A stretch of DNA of 64,000 bases from Brugia malayi (lineage: Eukaryota; Nematoda; Chromadorea; Rhabditida; Onchocercidae), in contig NW_025062476.1 of NCBI RefSeq assembly GCF_000002995.4, positions 11,840,501 to 11,904,500 on the forward strand. Reading direction: 5' to 3'. The translations under genes and the position numbers were made by a program. Shown piece after piece: positions 13,314 to 28,300 of this stretch; the first letter of the stretch is position 1, and each line of letters opens with the position of its first letter. Below the pieces are notes generated by a model. It had not been told where the DNA came from. It saw nothing but the letters and a program-made list of their open reading frames with translations, and ran no database searches.

Positions 13314-16300
13314 GTAAGTGTTAAAAAATGGTATAAAATAACATTGAAAAAGGAAATATCCGGTTTGCTTAACCGAAATGATATTGTGCAGTACTACTGA
13401 AAAAAGAAACATCCGGTTTTCTCAACTGATATTGGACAATTAATCATCGACTTTATAAACTGATTGTATTCATTGTTAGAATTAATTCAATTTTAAGATT
13501 TGTCTTCTGTCATTTTGAAAAAAAAAATGACATAAAAAACAAGAAAAGGTCTTTTTTTGCAAAAAAAAAATAAAGTATAAAAAGAAAAAAAAGGAGGAGA
13601 AAAGGTAACTTTACTAATGTTTGAAACTGAAATTTGCAAATCGGAAAATTAAAATGAAAAAAGGAAAGAAAGAACTGATGCAATTAACAAAAACAATTAA
13701 TCGAAATGTTATGCTTTTGTTTTTTTTTAAACTTTTTTTTCTTTTGAATTTTTTCTTTTTCGTTTTTTTCTCTGTCATAAAAGAAGCTATGAAAAAACTT
13801 ACAAAAACTTCAAAATTTATAAATGATAAATACAAATAGAAGAGAAATATTTTCATATATTAAATAAAATTTTTTCATGTTAGCTACTGTTTTTTGTTTC
13901 TCTCTTTTTCTCTCTTTTAATAAATATGGAAGAAAAATTTGTTCAATTTCATCTTTCTATTCTATGCTTTTTGTTTTTTGAATATATCAATCTTTTTTTT
14001 TTTTGAACATCTTTTTGATTTTTTTTGAATTTAGCTGCTAATATTGAAGTAAATATTTTCATATTTTTAAAATTTCTTAATTTAAAATGGTACTGAAGAG
14101 AAAATATATAATCAATAATATTAAAATTTAATTATGATAAGTGTGTAATTAACATTTTAACTTTATTGAATTTTCTTTTTTGTTATATTTTAGATGTTAA
14201 TTTTATTTTAAAATTTTAGAAATCCCAGATGGTGATACATGTTTGAGTAATGGAAATCGAAAACACGGAATATGTGAATGTGATGCACATTCATTCGGTG
14301 ATAATTGCCAATATCATGGTACTGAAATGTTATTAAATTTTATTTCTTTTATTATTTGAAGTTATTCAATCAATTTCACTTTATTACTAAAATTAATTTA
14401 TTAAATATTAATGATATACAGTAATTTTTAGAAATATTATTATTGAGATAACAAAAAAAAAAAAAAACTTAGTTCTATTATTGAATGCAATCAAATGCTG
14501 CAATAATTTTTTTTTTAATAACTAATAGAATAATTTAATAATTACTTTGTAATGTGCATAGTTTAATAGTTTTCAATTTTCAATACATCAAATGTAGGGA
14601 AATTGTGAAGAAAATCAAAAAATTTATTTTAACTAGTATGCATAATATAAATGCAAGAAATTAATTCATTAATTTAATAAAGTAGAACATAATTAAGGAT
14701 GAAATTTACAATCATTTATTACTGAAAGTACGACTGAATTTATTGAAACATTTTTTTTTTTTTGAAGCTTTAAAAAAAATTTTTTTTTGCTAACTTTATA
14801 TTTGATTATTATTATTCGTTGTAATAAAACTCATAATCATGAAAAAGTAACTCATTAGCTTAAAAATAATAATGTAACTGCTGTTCATTTGTTATATTAT
14901 TATTACAACATTAGTTTTAATATAATTAATATATAAATAATATTATCCAGAAGTTTTGCTAATTAGTCATTTAACAATGCTTTTTTTTTAGAAACTAAAT
15001 TTTGTAGATATACTAATATTCCATCTGATTAATACAAAAATAGTATAAATACTGACATTCTAATATTATTTAGCAGCTTTTTTCTCCCTCCCTCTCTTTT
15101 AATTAATTATTTAAACCATTATAAATCTTTTGTTTTGTTTTATGCATAAAAAAACACTTTTTTTATTTATTAATTTATTATCTATTTAATTCTCCATTTA
15201 ACTCATAACTACTTCTGATATAACATTTCAATTATTATTATTTAATTAAATTAAAAACTTTTATCATATGTTGTAATTTTCATAATTTTTGGCATATACT
15301 TTAAACTTTCATATTTAATTATTATATAATATAGTACATCAATTAGTATTCCTTAATTAATTATTTAAAAACTATTACCATATGATATAATTTTAATAAT
15401 CTTTCACATTTAATCATCATATGATATATTAAAATTTGATTAAAATTATCGAACAATTTCAAAATATTTTATCAGAATGAAATTTATCCGAATTTTCCCT
15501 TTATTACTTTCTTATTAAGAACAGTAATTAAGCTCATAGTAGTTTGATAAAAATTTTGTATTTAATTATTTAAGTAAATTAATTTGGTGGTATAATATAT
15601 TTTTGATAACTTTTCACATTTATTCACAAAAAAATTCAAATTATTTCATCAGAATGAAATTTATATAATTCTTTTTTTTTCTATTTTATTAAGCTAATAC
15701 TAAATTTGATGAAAAATTTTATGTTCAATATTTAGATTTAATTATTTAAACGAAATTAATTTTTTTGGTACAATTATCAATTTTTATTTTTTTTCTTTTC
15801 ACTTTTTATTTTTTTCTTTTTAACAGATGAATGTATAAATGACAAAGATTGCAACAGCCATGGAAGATGCATGACATTCTCAAATGATGTCACAGCAATA
15901 AAACAGTGCTTTTGTCAACGAGGTTATTTCGGAAGAATGTGTCAACATGGTACAGTATCCTTCTTCTTCTATTTTTTTTTTTTTTTTTTTTTTTTCACTC
16001 ATTTTAATCTTTCAGCAATTTACAGTATTCCCTAGAACTAATTTTATATAATTTTTATATAAATAAAATTTTCATATGAAAAATGTTTTTCATCTTTTTT
16101 AATTTTTATATAAATAAAATTTTCATATGAAAAATGAATTATTTTTATCTGTGAGAATTTTGATATAAATATGAAAATAAGTAAGTTTTAAGCATAACTT
16201 ACATTAAAATATTACTTTTATCAAATTTTTAAAATTTCTTTACTGCAAAAATTATGTTTTACGCCTAAAATATCATTTATTTTTCAATTCAAAAATATAT

Positions 16301-19300
16301 TATTTGATTTTGATACGAATCTTTTGAACATGAAAAATGATGAGATACTTAAAATTTAAAATGTCTACGATATTAGGAAGTGAAAATTGATAATAACAGA
16401 TTCTTTCTTTTTTTTTTTTTTTTTTTTGATAAGTATTTTAAGCTAATTCAAAGAATGTAATTTTTTAAACTTCCAATTTGTTAAATTAAAAAAAAAAATT
16501 AATTTATTCCCTCTAAAAAATATCATTACCAGAACAAAAGTTTTCTTATATAGCATATGAATTTATTAGCAAATAATTTGTAAATTATTTTTAAAATAGC
16601 TTAAAATATCAAATGTGAATAATTTTCATTTATTATAAATATTTATTCTTATTTATTAATAATACTGAAAAATATTTCATCAACAGAACATAAACATTCA
16701 TCATTTATAATTTAAAATTAAATTTTATTACATGCAGTAAAAATGTTTGAATTTATTAAAATGTATGAACGAAATTATAATGTGTGAATAAAATTTTTAT
16801 AATTTAATTACACATTTATATTCTTTGTGTGAAATATTCTTGATAAGTTGATAATTAAATAAATTTTTTTTTTTTTTTTTTTTTAGTATCACAGAGTTTT
16901 ACGGATGATTCGGAATTTGTTCCATCATTGTATCATATGAAACAGGTTGGAGAGGATAATGATAAAATTTATTGGAGGATATTACAGGTTGGATATTATC
17001 ATAAATTTTATAACTGATAAATTATTTTAAAAAAAAGTTAAACTATCGATGTTTCTATAATTCTATAACTGATAAATTATCAATGTATAAGTTATCAATT
17101 GAATAAATGAAAATTTACTCTTACAATAAATATTGTTATTTCTGAAGCTATATTAAACTATTGAATTGAATTAACCTGTGTCATTAATTTAAACTAAAAA
17201 CAAATAAAAGATTAAAATGATAAATTTAAATTTAAATTGTGTATGGTTATTACTGGTTTTTTTATACATGAATTAACTAATTAATTTAAAATTATCTGTA
17301 TTATTATCATAGATAATTAATATTTTTTTTTCTAACACCTAAATTTTTATTGATTTATTGTAATTAGATACTAATTATCACTTCTTTTTTCTGTTTTATA
17401 TTAATGCAATTATTTTGTTAAATTAAATTTTCTTCCATTAATTATAATATTTATTTTCATTTTATACTAACTTTTTTTTGAGATAATATAAATTTTTTCT
17501 CTCTCTCAAAATATCATTTATTAAACTATTTTGTTACTTCTGAAAAAGAATTTTTTTTTTTTTGAAATAATTTAATATTGCACTGTTTCAATTTAATAAA
17601 TTTAAACAATGCAAAAATTAAATTTTCATTTACAAAAATTGTGGCAGCTATTTATTCATTTGTTAATATCATTTGAATGAATTTAATTCAATATTTTTAA
17701 AATATATTATTTAATTATATTAAATTATTACTAAATAAATAATTAAAACTAATAGTACACGAATAATTTGCAGTCATAAAATATTATTTAATTTTATATT
17801 TATTTTGATTATTTGTATTTCCGCATGATCGCATTTCATTTTTTACTTTTTTCTCACTTTTTTTGTCCCTTTTTTTTGGATTTTTTTTTTATTTCCGAAT
17901 GAAATAGAATGGAATTTACTCATGGATAATTAAATTTTCGATTTTTCTTTTCATTTCCTTTTCAGTATCAATTAAAATAATAATAATTTTCTTTTCGATA
18001 TTTTTCGTTCAAATTTTTTCTTCTTCTCTTATTATTATTTTTCTTTTTTTTTAAAAGATTACATTTAAATTAAGCAATACCATTAGAAAAAACAATTTTT
18101 TTGCTTTTCAAAATTAATGAAATAGCTAAGTTTTAAATTTTTTTTTTTTTTTTTAATTTTTTTTTTTTTTGCTATCTAATTTGGTGAAATAAGTAGACTT
18201 AAAAATAATATTTGCTTAATAAAACTCTCTCTTTTTTTTTTTTTTTTTTTTTTTTTGCTATAAAAATTTGATAATGAAATAAATTTGATTAAATTTTAAC
18301 TAATATAAGAAAAGATTAATTTTACTATAATTAAAATACTTTAGCTGTAATAGTTAATTCGTAACATTATGGAATTTTGTTATATCAAAATGATATGAAT
18401 TAGGTTGGATTATAGAAATTTTGAAACCTTGACCGAGATTTATCAATATTTGATGTAATTCATTACAATATTTTCATCTTTATCATATGCTTTTCGATCT
18501 TTTCCGTAACATTGTTTACATCAAATACCGCCACGTCTTATCATTCCTCAAAACATTGTCACATCAAATTCCGCCCCATTCGTCATATCTCATTCATAAA
18601 TGATTGATGAAATATTAATCATTTTACTATCCGCATGCGATTGCTTTTAATCTTATCATTTTATCAGCAGTACAGAAATGAATAATAATTCGCTATTTTA
18701 AAATTCAATTAATCTTAGATTAAATTTAAATGAAACATAAAAGATTTGAGAAAAACAAAAAAAGACGAGAAAAAGTGACAAAAAAAAAAAAAATCTTACA
18801 TATTAACAAATATATTATTATATGTTAGCAAATATTATATAGAAAATTCAAAAAATAAAAACGAAAAAAAAAAAAAAAAAAAGGAATTGATGAGATTTGC
18901 AAAAATATTTTCCATAAGATGGAAAAAGTTAATGATTAATGATTAATTTAAACTTTCAAATATTACAATTTATTTTTGTTATTATAACATTCAAAAAAGT
19001 TATAACAAATGTGTAATTTTTTTATAGAATATTCCAATATAAATATTTAATAATAATTAATAATGATAAATGTTAATTTATATCCAATATTTTTTATATA
19101 TTTTGCAATTAATTTTGAAAATTTCATTCTTTTTTACATTTTTACATTATAGAATTGAAGCAAGAAGAGAAGAGAACAAAAAACAAAACAAAATAATTTA
19201 TGAGTTTAAAATTAGAAAAAATGTTTATTAAATAAATAATTTAAATTTAAAGTTTGAATATAAAATATAAAATAAGTTAAAAATTATTATTTATTTTTTC

Positions 19301-22300
19301 AGTCTTTATTATTGTTATTGCCATCAATTTTTATTAATTATTATTCTTATTAGCAAATTAATGATTTGTTTACAGTATGTATTAATTATTCATTTTGAAA
19401 TATTCAAAAGAATTTTTCAATTTAAATGACATTTGTTTGATTAGTAAATTTTACAAACTTCAATTATGTTCTTTTTAGAACGAAATTGAATTTGTATTAA
19501 AATTCAAAACTGATTCTTGGATTGGTATTGGTTGGAAACCGAAAAATTCCAATGGATATTGTCCTTTACCGCACAATTTTGCAAATTTACAAGAGAAACC
19601 ATTGGATGATTTGATGACTACATCATTAACATCAACATTATCATCGTTATCATCATCATTATCATTATCATCATCGTTATCATCATTCTCACCATCATCA
19701 TCATTGTTGACATCTCAAATAGCTGCTAATAAACAAAGTGAAACAATCACAAATGAAGTGCTTCCATCTGAATTAGCCAGCGATACTCAATCACCAGATA
19801 TTCATAGTGTAAAAATTAAAAGTGAGATTTTGAATTTAAAAAAAAAAAAAGCGAAAAAGTTGTAAAGTGAAAATTGATTTATTAAAAAACATTAGGAATG
19901 GAGTAAAAATAAACTATTCCAAAATTTAGAAGTATAATAAATTAATGAAAAGAAATGATTTCATTTTCATATTTATAGGATTAAACTATAAAAAGGTTTA
20001 TTTATCATTTCCTAAATGTTTCTTTACTAATAGTTATGGTTCTTCTTTCCTGTTTAATTTCCGGATTAATTGTTCCGCTTTTTTTTTTTTTAAATTATCG
20101 GACATATCGTAGTAATGTCAGCTAAATCATACAAATTATTCATTGTTTTTGATTTTTTCTTTTTCTTTTTCCAGAAATTTGTAATGAAAATGAAGAATTC
20201 TCTCATTGTCCAGAATTCACCCGACAATGTGAAGCATCTTGTGACTGGACAAGATTTCCGGAAACAATTCCAAATTGCCCGCATACTTGTGGTACACCAA
20301 AATGCATCTGTAAAGAAGGCTTTGTTCGATCAGCAAATGATAATAATACCTGTGTACCGTTTCATATTTGTTCTGATGAGGTAAGCAAATGAAGAAAAGA
20401 TAATTTCATTTAAATTATTTTTTATTTCTCTTTTTTTTTCTTTTTTCTGATTCTTAGTTTATTATATGAAATATTAGCACAGTTATAAGAAAAAAAGAAT
20501 GATAGCTTATTTTATCATAAAATATATTAAGAAACAAAATAATAAAGTTTTACCATAAAATATGCTAAAATCATAGTCTAAAACTTATTTATCATAGATG
20601 AAAATTTATTTTATCACTTAATCATAAACTGAAACTTATTTTTCACAGACTAAAATTTATTTTATCATTTTAACAGACTGAAATAGAATGTCCAATTAAT
20701 TCAACTTGGGCAAAATGTGGTATTGCTTGTGAACCAACATGTGAAAATATGTACGATACATCACCATGTCCAGCAATTTGTGATCAACCAGCCTGTACCT
20801 GTGCTGATAATTATGTTAGACATAAGGGAAATTGCATCTTTTGGGGTGATTGTCCAAGTAAGTATCATTTGTTATCATTATCACAAACTATAATCATCAT
20901 CTCTTACTTAAAATTATAACAAATATCTCTTTTGAGAAATTTTTTTAACATCATATATTTTTAATTTACTATTTTAATTTACATACAATACTAAATGAAA
21001 TTAAATGCTAAATTTTAATTTAATTTATACATAATATCAGTTAGAATTAAATGCTAAATTTTAATGAAAATTTCAAAAATAAAAACAATAAATAAAATAA
21101 TATTAATTTCAGATCTCGAGCAACATTTTGCATCTGATTTATCCACTTCATCAAAGAAAACATCTGCAATGAGTGAATCAATTGCCACTGAAATGAAATT
21201 TAATCATGCTAATATTGATCAATTAGAAATAACAACTGTAACACCGATTGTAACATTAGCTACAACAAAAACATTAATTGGTAGTTTAACTTGTGGCATT
21301 AATGAAACAATTAGCGAATGTGGTCGAGCTTGTGAAATAAGTTGTAACAATGTAAGTTTCACTGAAATAATTTATTATCAAAATTTAAATTTTTAAAATT
21401 TATACAATTTAATATAATATTATGCAATATTAAGCAATCATTAATAATAATAAGTTTTAATATATTTAATAAATTTAAAAATTTAAATTTAATATAACTT
21501 TTTATGTTTTTTTTTTTTTTTTTTGTTTTCTTTTATTAGATAATATTTTATATTGTATAATTTAGCTTAGCTAATAACTTCTATCACATACATTCATTTT
21601 AAAACATTAAAAATTATTTTTTTTTAGCTTTTATTATTGCATTTAAAATGAGAATAAAAAAAATGATAAAATTAATCGATGCTATTTGATGAATTGCAGG
21701 TGTATTCTCGAGAAAAATGTACGCGATGTTATCGTCCTGCATGTGCATGCATTCATGGTTATGCACGAATTGATGATCGATGTATTTATTGGGCTGATTG
21801 CCCACGTGAAAGTAAGTATTACTTTTTATTTCTTACTTTCTCATTAAATTTTTATTCAAAATAATGAATGAATTATAATATTTTGTTTATTAGATTTAAA
21901 TAAAAAAAAACATTGTAAAATGTGAAATCTTTTAAAATTTAAATTTTTAATAAAACTTTCAAATTATTCCTTTATAGTTTCTTTTTTGTTTTCTTAGATC
22001 ATCGTTTATCATATCATCATGATCGGCAACCTAATCATTCGTCAATACTACGATCATTGAAAACATCGATGACAAATGGCGCAGAATATTTATCAAATGG
22101 AACAGACTTGATAAATTCATCTCTAAAACTATCAAATAGAAATGGAAATGAAATACATCAGTTGAATTTAGCTGATACTACAGCAATTATTGATGATACA
22201 AATGTTGAATTACAAAATATTTCTAATCCAAAATTTACACATTTATTAGAATCTGGTACGTTTATTTTAATGATTCATGACATTTTTTTTTTTGAAAACT

Positions 22301-25300
22301 TAAAATAAGTTTGGTATTTATTTCCAATTATTTGTTATTTAATTTAATTGACTAATTTGATTTAAAAAAAAAAAAAATCAATATTTTAGACAAAGAAATC
22401 GATCAAACTAAGCATGAAGGGAAAAAAATTAATGATTTTTGCTATATTTGATATTAATTGACTTTGTCACCTTAGTTTATATATATTTCTCTCTCTCTCT
22501 CTCTCTCTTCGTTTCTTTTTTTTAAATCAAAAAAAAAAATTTTTTTTTCAAATTTCAAAAATTTTAGGAGTTGCTGGTGATGTTTGTTATGGTGATTGGC
22601 GTTGGCCACCTGGATGTCGTGATTGTGATTATCGTATTTCATGGAATTACCTGGATGATACTGATGAGATTGAATTTTCAATTGAAACACGTGCACCATC
22701 AAATTGGTGGACAGGTGTTGGTTTTTCACCTACCGGTACAATGGTAATTTTTGATTATTTATCTTCATTTATCTCTGATAATGTAAATTTATCTTCAACT
22801 TATCACTAATAATTATATATGAGAGATTAATATTACAAAATTAATTATAAGATATTAAAAAAAACAAACTTTTCAAATTTTAATAATTTTTTTAGATAAA
22901 AAAATTTTTGAAACTTAAAATGTTTCATTTTCTATGATTTCTTCTTTTTAAGGTTGAAGCTGATATTATTATTGTAAAAAGTCGAAATGGTGAATTATCA
23001 TTGCATGATATGTATAGTACAGAATATGGCGTACCACGTGAAGATAGTAAACAAGATGTTTACACGCCAACTGTAATCGGAACACATGTTAATGGCGTAC
23101 TAAGGGTACAATTTACACGGAAACGTGATACTGGTGATCGAAAAGCTGATCATCATTTTTCGGAAACTAATTGTTACAAATTTTTATTTCCAGTTTCTGG
23201 TGGACGATTAGAACCGGTACGCATTTAAATTAATTTTTCATTCTAAAGTTTATTCTCTTTTTTTTTTTTTTTTTCTAACTTCTTTCTTCAAATTCTTTCT
23301 CTAAATTTTTTTTTTAAAAAAGATTATGCATTGAATTAGATTATTTTTTTCATAAAATTTTGGTAATTTTGAATATTTTAACATTAAATGTTTATTTTAA
23401 TTGAAACAAAAGTAAATTATCACTTAAAAAGTGTAATTTACATCAGTTTTCAAAATTAAAATCCTATATGCTTATTGTGTTTTTAAATATATCCAAAATA
23501 ATGCTATGCTAGAATAGTAAAATTTTTTGTAAACGTTTTTTGTTTTTAAAAATGAAAAATATTAGAAAAACTTAAATTAATAATTTATCCATTTTTTATG
23601 TATTAATCAAAAATGATTTTCCATTATTAATTAATTGTTAATTCAATAATTAGTTATAAATTGTTGCTCAAATATTTAAATGAGAAGGGTTTTTTTTCGG
23701 AATTTAACAAATTTTTTTTTTCAAAGTACAAAATTTACTTTTTTTTTAAATTTAAGAATGGCCAATTATCAAAGCATATTAATATACCGCATGTATCAGA
23801 GAATAAAATTTGCATTCAGAGTTGTACTGCTCCACAAAATCTTCAAGGTGTGATTTTTTTATTTATAAGTTAATAAATTATAGTGATAATTGCAGACTTA
23901 AGTTTATTTGTTTGATATTATAAATGTTGAAAAATTAATTATGAAAATACCACAATTGTAATTTATAAATTATTAAATTATGAATAAAATAAAAAAGAGA
24001 AGTAAATAAAATTAAATTAACGAAGTTTCTTCTTTTCCTAATTTTAGAAAGTGAAAAAGATAAGAAAATCTAAAAATGAAAGCAATAGAAATTGGTAGAC
24101 AATGTTGAAAAATTATATTTGTGAGTGGGATAAGAATAAAATGTGAAATTTGCATTAATTTCAATTAATACTAAATTGAATTGAGCTAAAAAGAAAAAAA
24201 CTTTTTATTAGATCTAATTTAGATTTAATTTTAGCCGTAGGTTCCTGTGAAACCGAATATCGTTATCCGGCTGGTTGCAGTGGTACTGCATGCGATTATA
24301 TTGCTAAATGGGAATATAGCATGGCAAGAAAAGATGTAAAATTTGAAATTTCATCGAAAGAATTAGGTCGCTGGACCGGAATTGGCTTTTCTCGAGATGG
24401 TCAAATGGCAAACTCTGATATATATACCGGATGGGTATTTGAAGGTAAAGCATATGTTACGGATCGATTTGCATATGGTCGTCAACTTCCAGCAATTGAT
24501 CCGGCTGATCGTCAAGATATTTATGAAATTAGTGGTAAAGCAGAGGATGATATTCAGGTTTATTCATTTATTTATTTAATTTCTTCTATTTTTTTTTTTA
24601 ATGATGAATTATTTTTTTAAAAAATTTGTTCAAAAAAATTATATAGCAAGTAAAATATTGCTAAATAAGTAAAAATATTATTTAAAAAAAAATATATATT
24701 CAAAAATTTACTAATACTATATAGCCAAATAAAATATTAGTGAATAAGTAAAAACATTAATTTAAAAAAAAAAAAAAAAAAAAACAACAAATTAACAATT
24801 TACTGATACTGTATAATAAATAAACTTTTAGTGAATAAGTATAAATATTGAATTTTTTTAAAAAAATTTGGGAATTTATTAATATTATATAGCTAAATAA
24901 TGTATTAATGAATGAATAAAAATATTAATTTTTTTAAGCAAAAAAAAAAAAAAAAAGATTAATCAAAAATTATTTATTATTATTTCAATTTACAGACAAT
25001 ATCATTCCGTCGAAAGGTATTACCAGCTGATACAATTACCGATTTTCCCCTCAATATATGCTATTATTTTTTATTTCCTATTGGTGGTGGACGTGTTTTA
25101 GCACGGAAAAGTCAAGATTTTCAAAATGCTAAAACACCAATCGGTTATCATGACCTTTATCAACCTAAAATTTCACGTACGAAAATTTGCATATGTGATC
25201 AGGTAATTTTATTTACTTGAACAAGTCTAACTTTTTATATGCTATTGGAATATATAATTTTGTTCAATATTGATTTAAACTTAAAATTTTGTTAAAAAAT

Positions 25301-28300
25301 TTTACATATAACTTCCATTATTTCTTTTTCTATTAGCTATTTTATTCTTTTCAATCATACTTTACTGAATTAACTCATCGAAATTATACCTTATTAAATC
25401 ATTCTCCGAGCTATTATTTCACTAAATCACTTTAAAATCACTTTTCACTGAATCATCTTTCAGAATTATAACCTTACTCCAGATCATGATTCACTCTATC
25501 ATCCTTCAGAATCATATCTCACTTAACCACTCCTCGAAATACTGTTTCATTCAAAATCATACCTTATCGAATCATTCTTCAGAATCATTTTTTACTGAAT
25601 TATCCTTCGGAATGATAACTTTACTTAATCGTTCTTTGGAAATAATTGAAAAAAAAAAAAAAAAAATTTTTTTTTTTAAATATAGGCAACAGAATGTAAT
25701 GAAATAGTTAATTAATTATAAAATATAATTACATTCATTAGTAATCAGAGGATAAGCCAATCTGAGTTGTTCTTTAATTTGAATTAAATTCAAAACTGAA
25801 ATAATTGTGAAATTTTTCTTTTTCAGAACGGTGTATCAATTGCCTCTGATGATGGACCACCGGCAGTTCGAAATCGTCGTCGAATAAATCAAATGGAAAT
25901 GTCAACTCGTTTACGACGACAATCGCAAGATCCATTTGAAATTCAAATTGATCCTTTTTCAGGAATCGATAAAGGCATATATTATTTGTATCATAAATAT
26001 ATTGCATTTAAATATTCTGAATTATAATGAAAAATTGAATGTAAACATAAAAATTTGCTATAATTTAAATCAAATTATAACAAAAATAATTTCATAATCA
26101 AAAATGAGAACTTTTATTGCTAATATCATATTTAATTTCTGTTGTAAACTTAAATATAATATTTTTGGATAAATTAAAATGTAACAAGTAATATTGTAAA
26201 AATATACATATACATATGAATTTACGAATTATAAAGTAATGTTTCTTTAAAAAAAAAAAACTGAAATTTTTAGTATCAGAACAAGATTTTCCAATTGAGG
26301 AAAATATCTCGAAATTGGAAAATGGAAATTTACCAGCTCATTTATCATTTGAAATCAAACAACCTATTACTGTGACTGATACCACTTCAAATTCAATCGA
26401 TCATACGATAACTGACAAAAGTAATATTCTTTCATTAACATTATTAAGTAAGTAATAAAGTACCCTTTCACAAATTATGTATTTTAGTTACTGCATCAGA
26501 TGCATCCGAAATTATGGAATGGAAATTAAAATCAGAATCAAAACTATCAACTGTTCCATTTGCTGATACAACTACTCATTTAGATATATCTAAATTGGAA
26601 TCAAAATCAGAAACAAAATTAGTACCAAAATCAATTTCACAGCAATTAAAGCAAATAAGAGATGAAGAAAAATGTAATTTTCATCTTACTTATCAGATAA
26701 AATTTAATTTTTCCTTTTTTTTTTTTTTGGATAGATTTTTTTAACTTCAAAATTTTTTTTTTAATGAATAAAATTTGTAGTGGATGAAGATCCAATGGAT
26801 TGTCTTGATATAGTGATAGGAGTGATAATTGATGGCATATCACAAGTACGCGATTATTATTCATTTCCACAAATTACACCACAATTAGATGAATTTTTTG
26901 GTGGAAAAGATTCATTAACTTCAGCAACTGCTTATCAACAAGATGGCATTACGACGATTATTTTTCGGAAACCATTAAAAGGTATGAATTATTTACATTA
27001 AAATTTTACAAATTTTAACATTTTTACTAATTTTATTCAACCAAAAAAAAAAAAAAAAAGAAGGAAAAATTCAACTAATAATAGGTAAGTAAATTTAATA
27101 AAAATTCAATAATAATAAATTAATTAAATAATTAATTTTTTTTTTCAAACATATTACTTTATTATTTTGCTTTTAAAGCATCTGATCAAGCTGATCGAAC
27201 AATATCATCAGAAGAGACAACCGTAATTTGGGCAAAAGGTGCAAAATTTACGCCATTATCTGACAAATCTATTTCTCAGGTAAGACTTTATTTTCTCAGT
27301 TTCTTTTGTTTTGCTTTTTTTTTATTTGTTTTATTTTCATTAATTTGAGCAAAAGATGCAAAATTTTTATCAACTTAATCATATTTCACTAAATAAATTC
27401 ACATATATCTTCATGAATATTGAATAATTAATTTCATTAACGTTATTTATTAATTGCTAATATTTATGTAAGATATCCAAAATATTTTTAAAATAAATTT
27501 TAAGAATATTTTGGAGAAAGCGGCAAATTCATTTGTAAATGATAAAAGTAATCGAGGACAATTGGTTATCAATTTCTTTGGTTTGTTAACGTTTTATCAA
27601 TTTTTCCTTTTTTTTTTGATTCAAGATTTAGTAAATTGATATATAATTTTTTTTTTCTTGTTATTTTCTAAATAAAATTATTTAACAAATACATAATTTG
27701 TTTCTCTCTTATTATATATTTAAATATTTACTAAACATAAATATACTTACATATTACTTTTACAATAATTTATATTTATTAATGATATGTAACTAAGATT
27801 ATATATCTTCTTTTATTCCTTCTTTATCATCTTTTATTATTATAAATTAATAATGATCTAATAAAAATTATGATTAATAAAGAAATAAACAATTCTACAG
27901 CGATAAGAAAAGGAAAGGAAAGATAGGGAAAGTAACCTAAATTTGAAATTCAAAAAAAAAAAAATGAAATAATTTTTTTTAAAGGAAAGGAAAAAATATA
28001 TATATATTAGCATTTATTTATTATTTAAATTTTTGCAGATAATATGGATGACGAATTAATGGAATATCAAAAATTGAACAATAAGAATGAATGTTTTGGT
28101 AATTTTACATATCCCACAAATTGTATCAATGAAAAATGTATTTATACAATTAATTGGTGGACTGATGGGAAAAAAATTTCATTTTCATTAGTGGCATTAA
28201 TTTCAATAAATTATTCCACTGGTATTGGCTTTTCATATGATGGAACAATAGCACATTCCGATATAATTGCTATTAATGTATTAAATGTATGTTAAAAATA

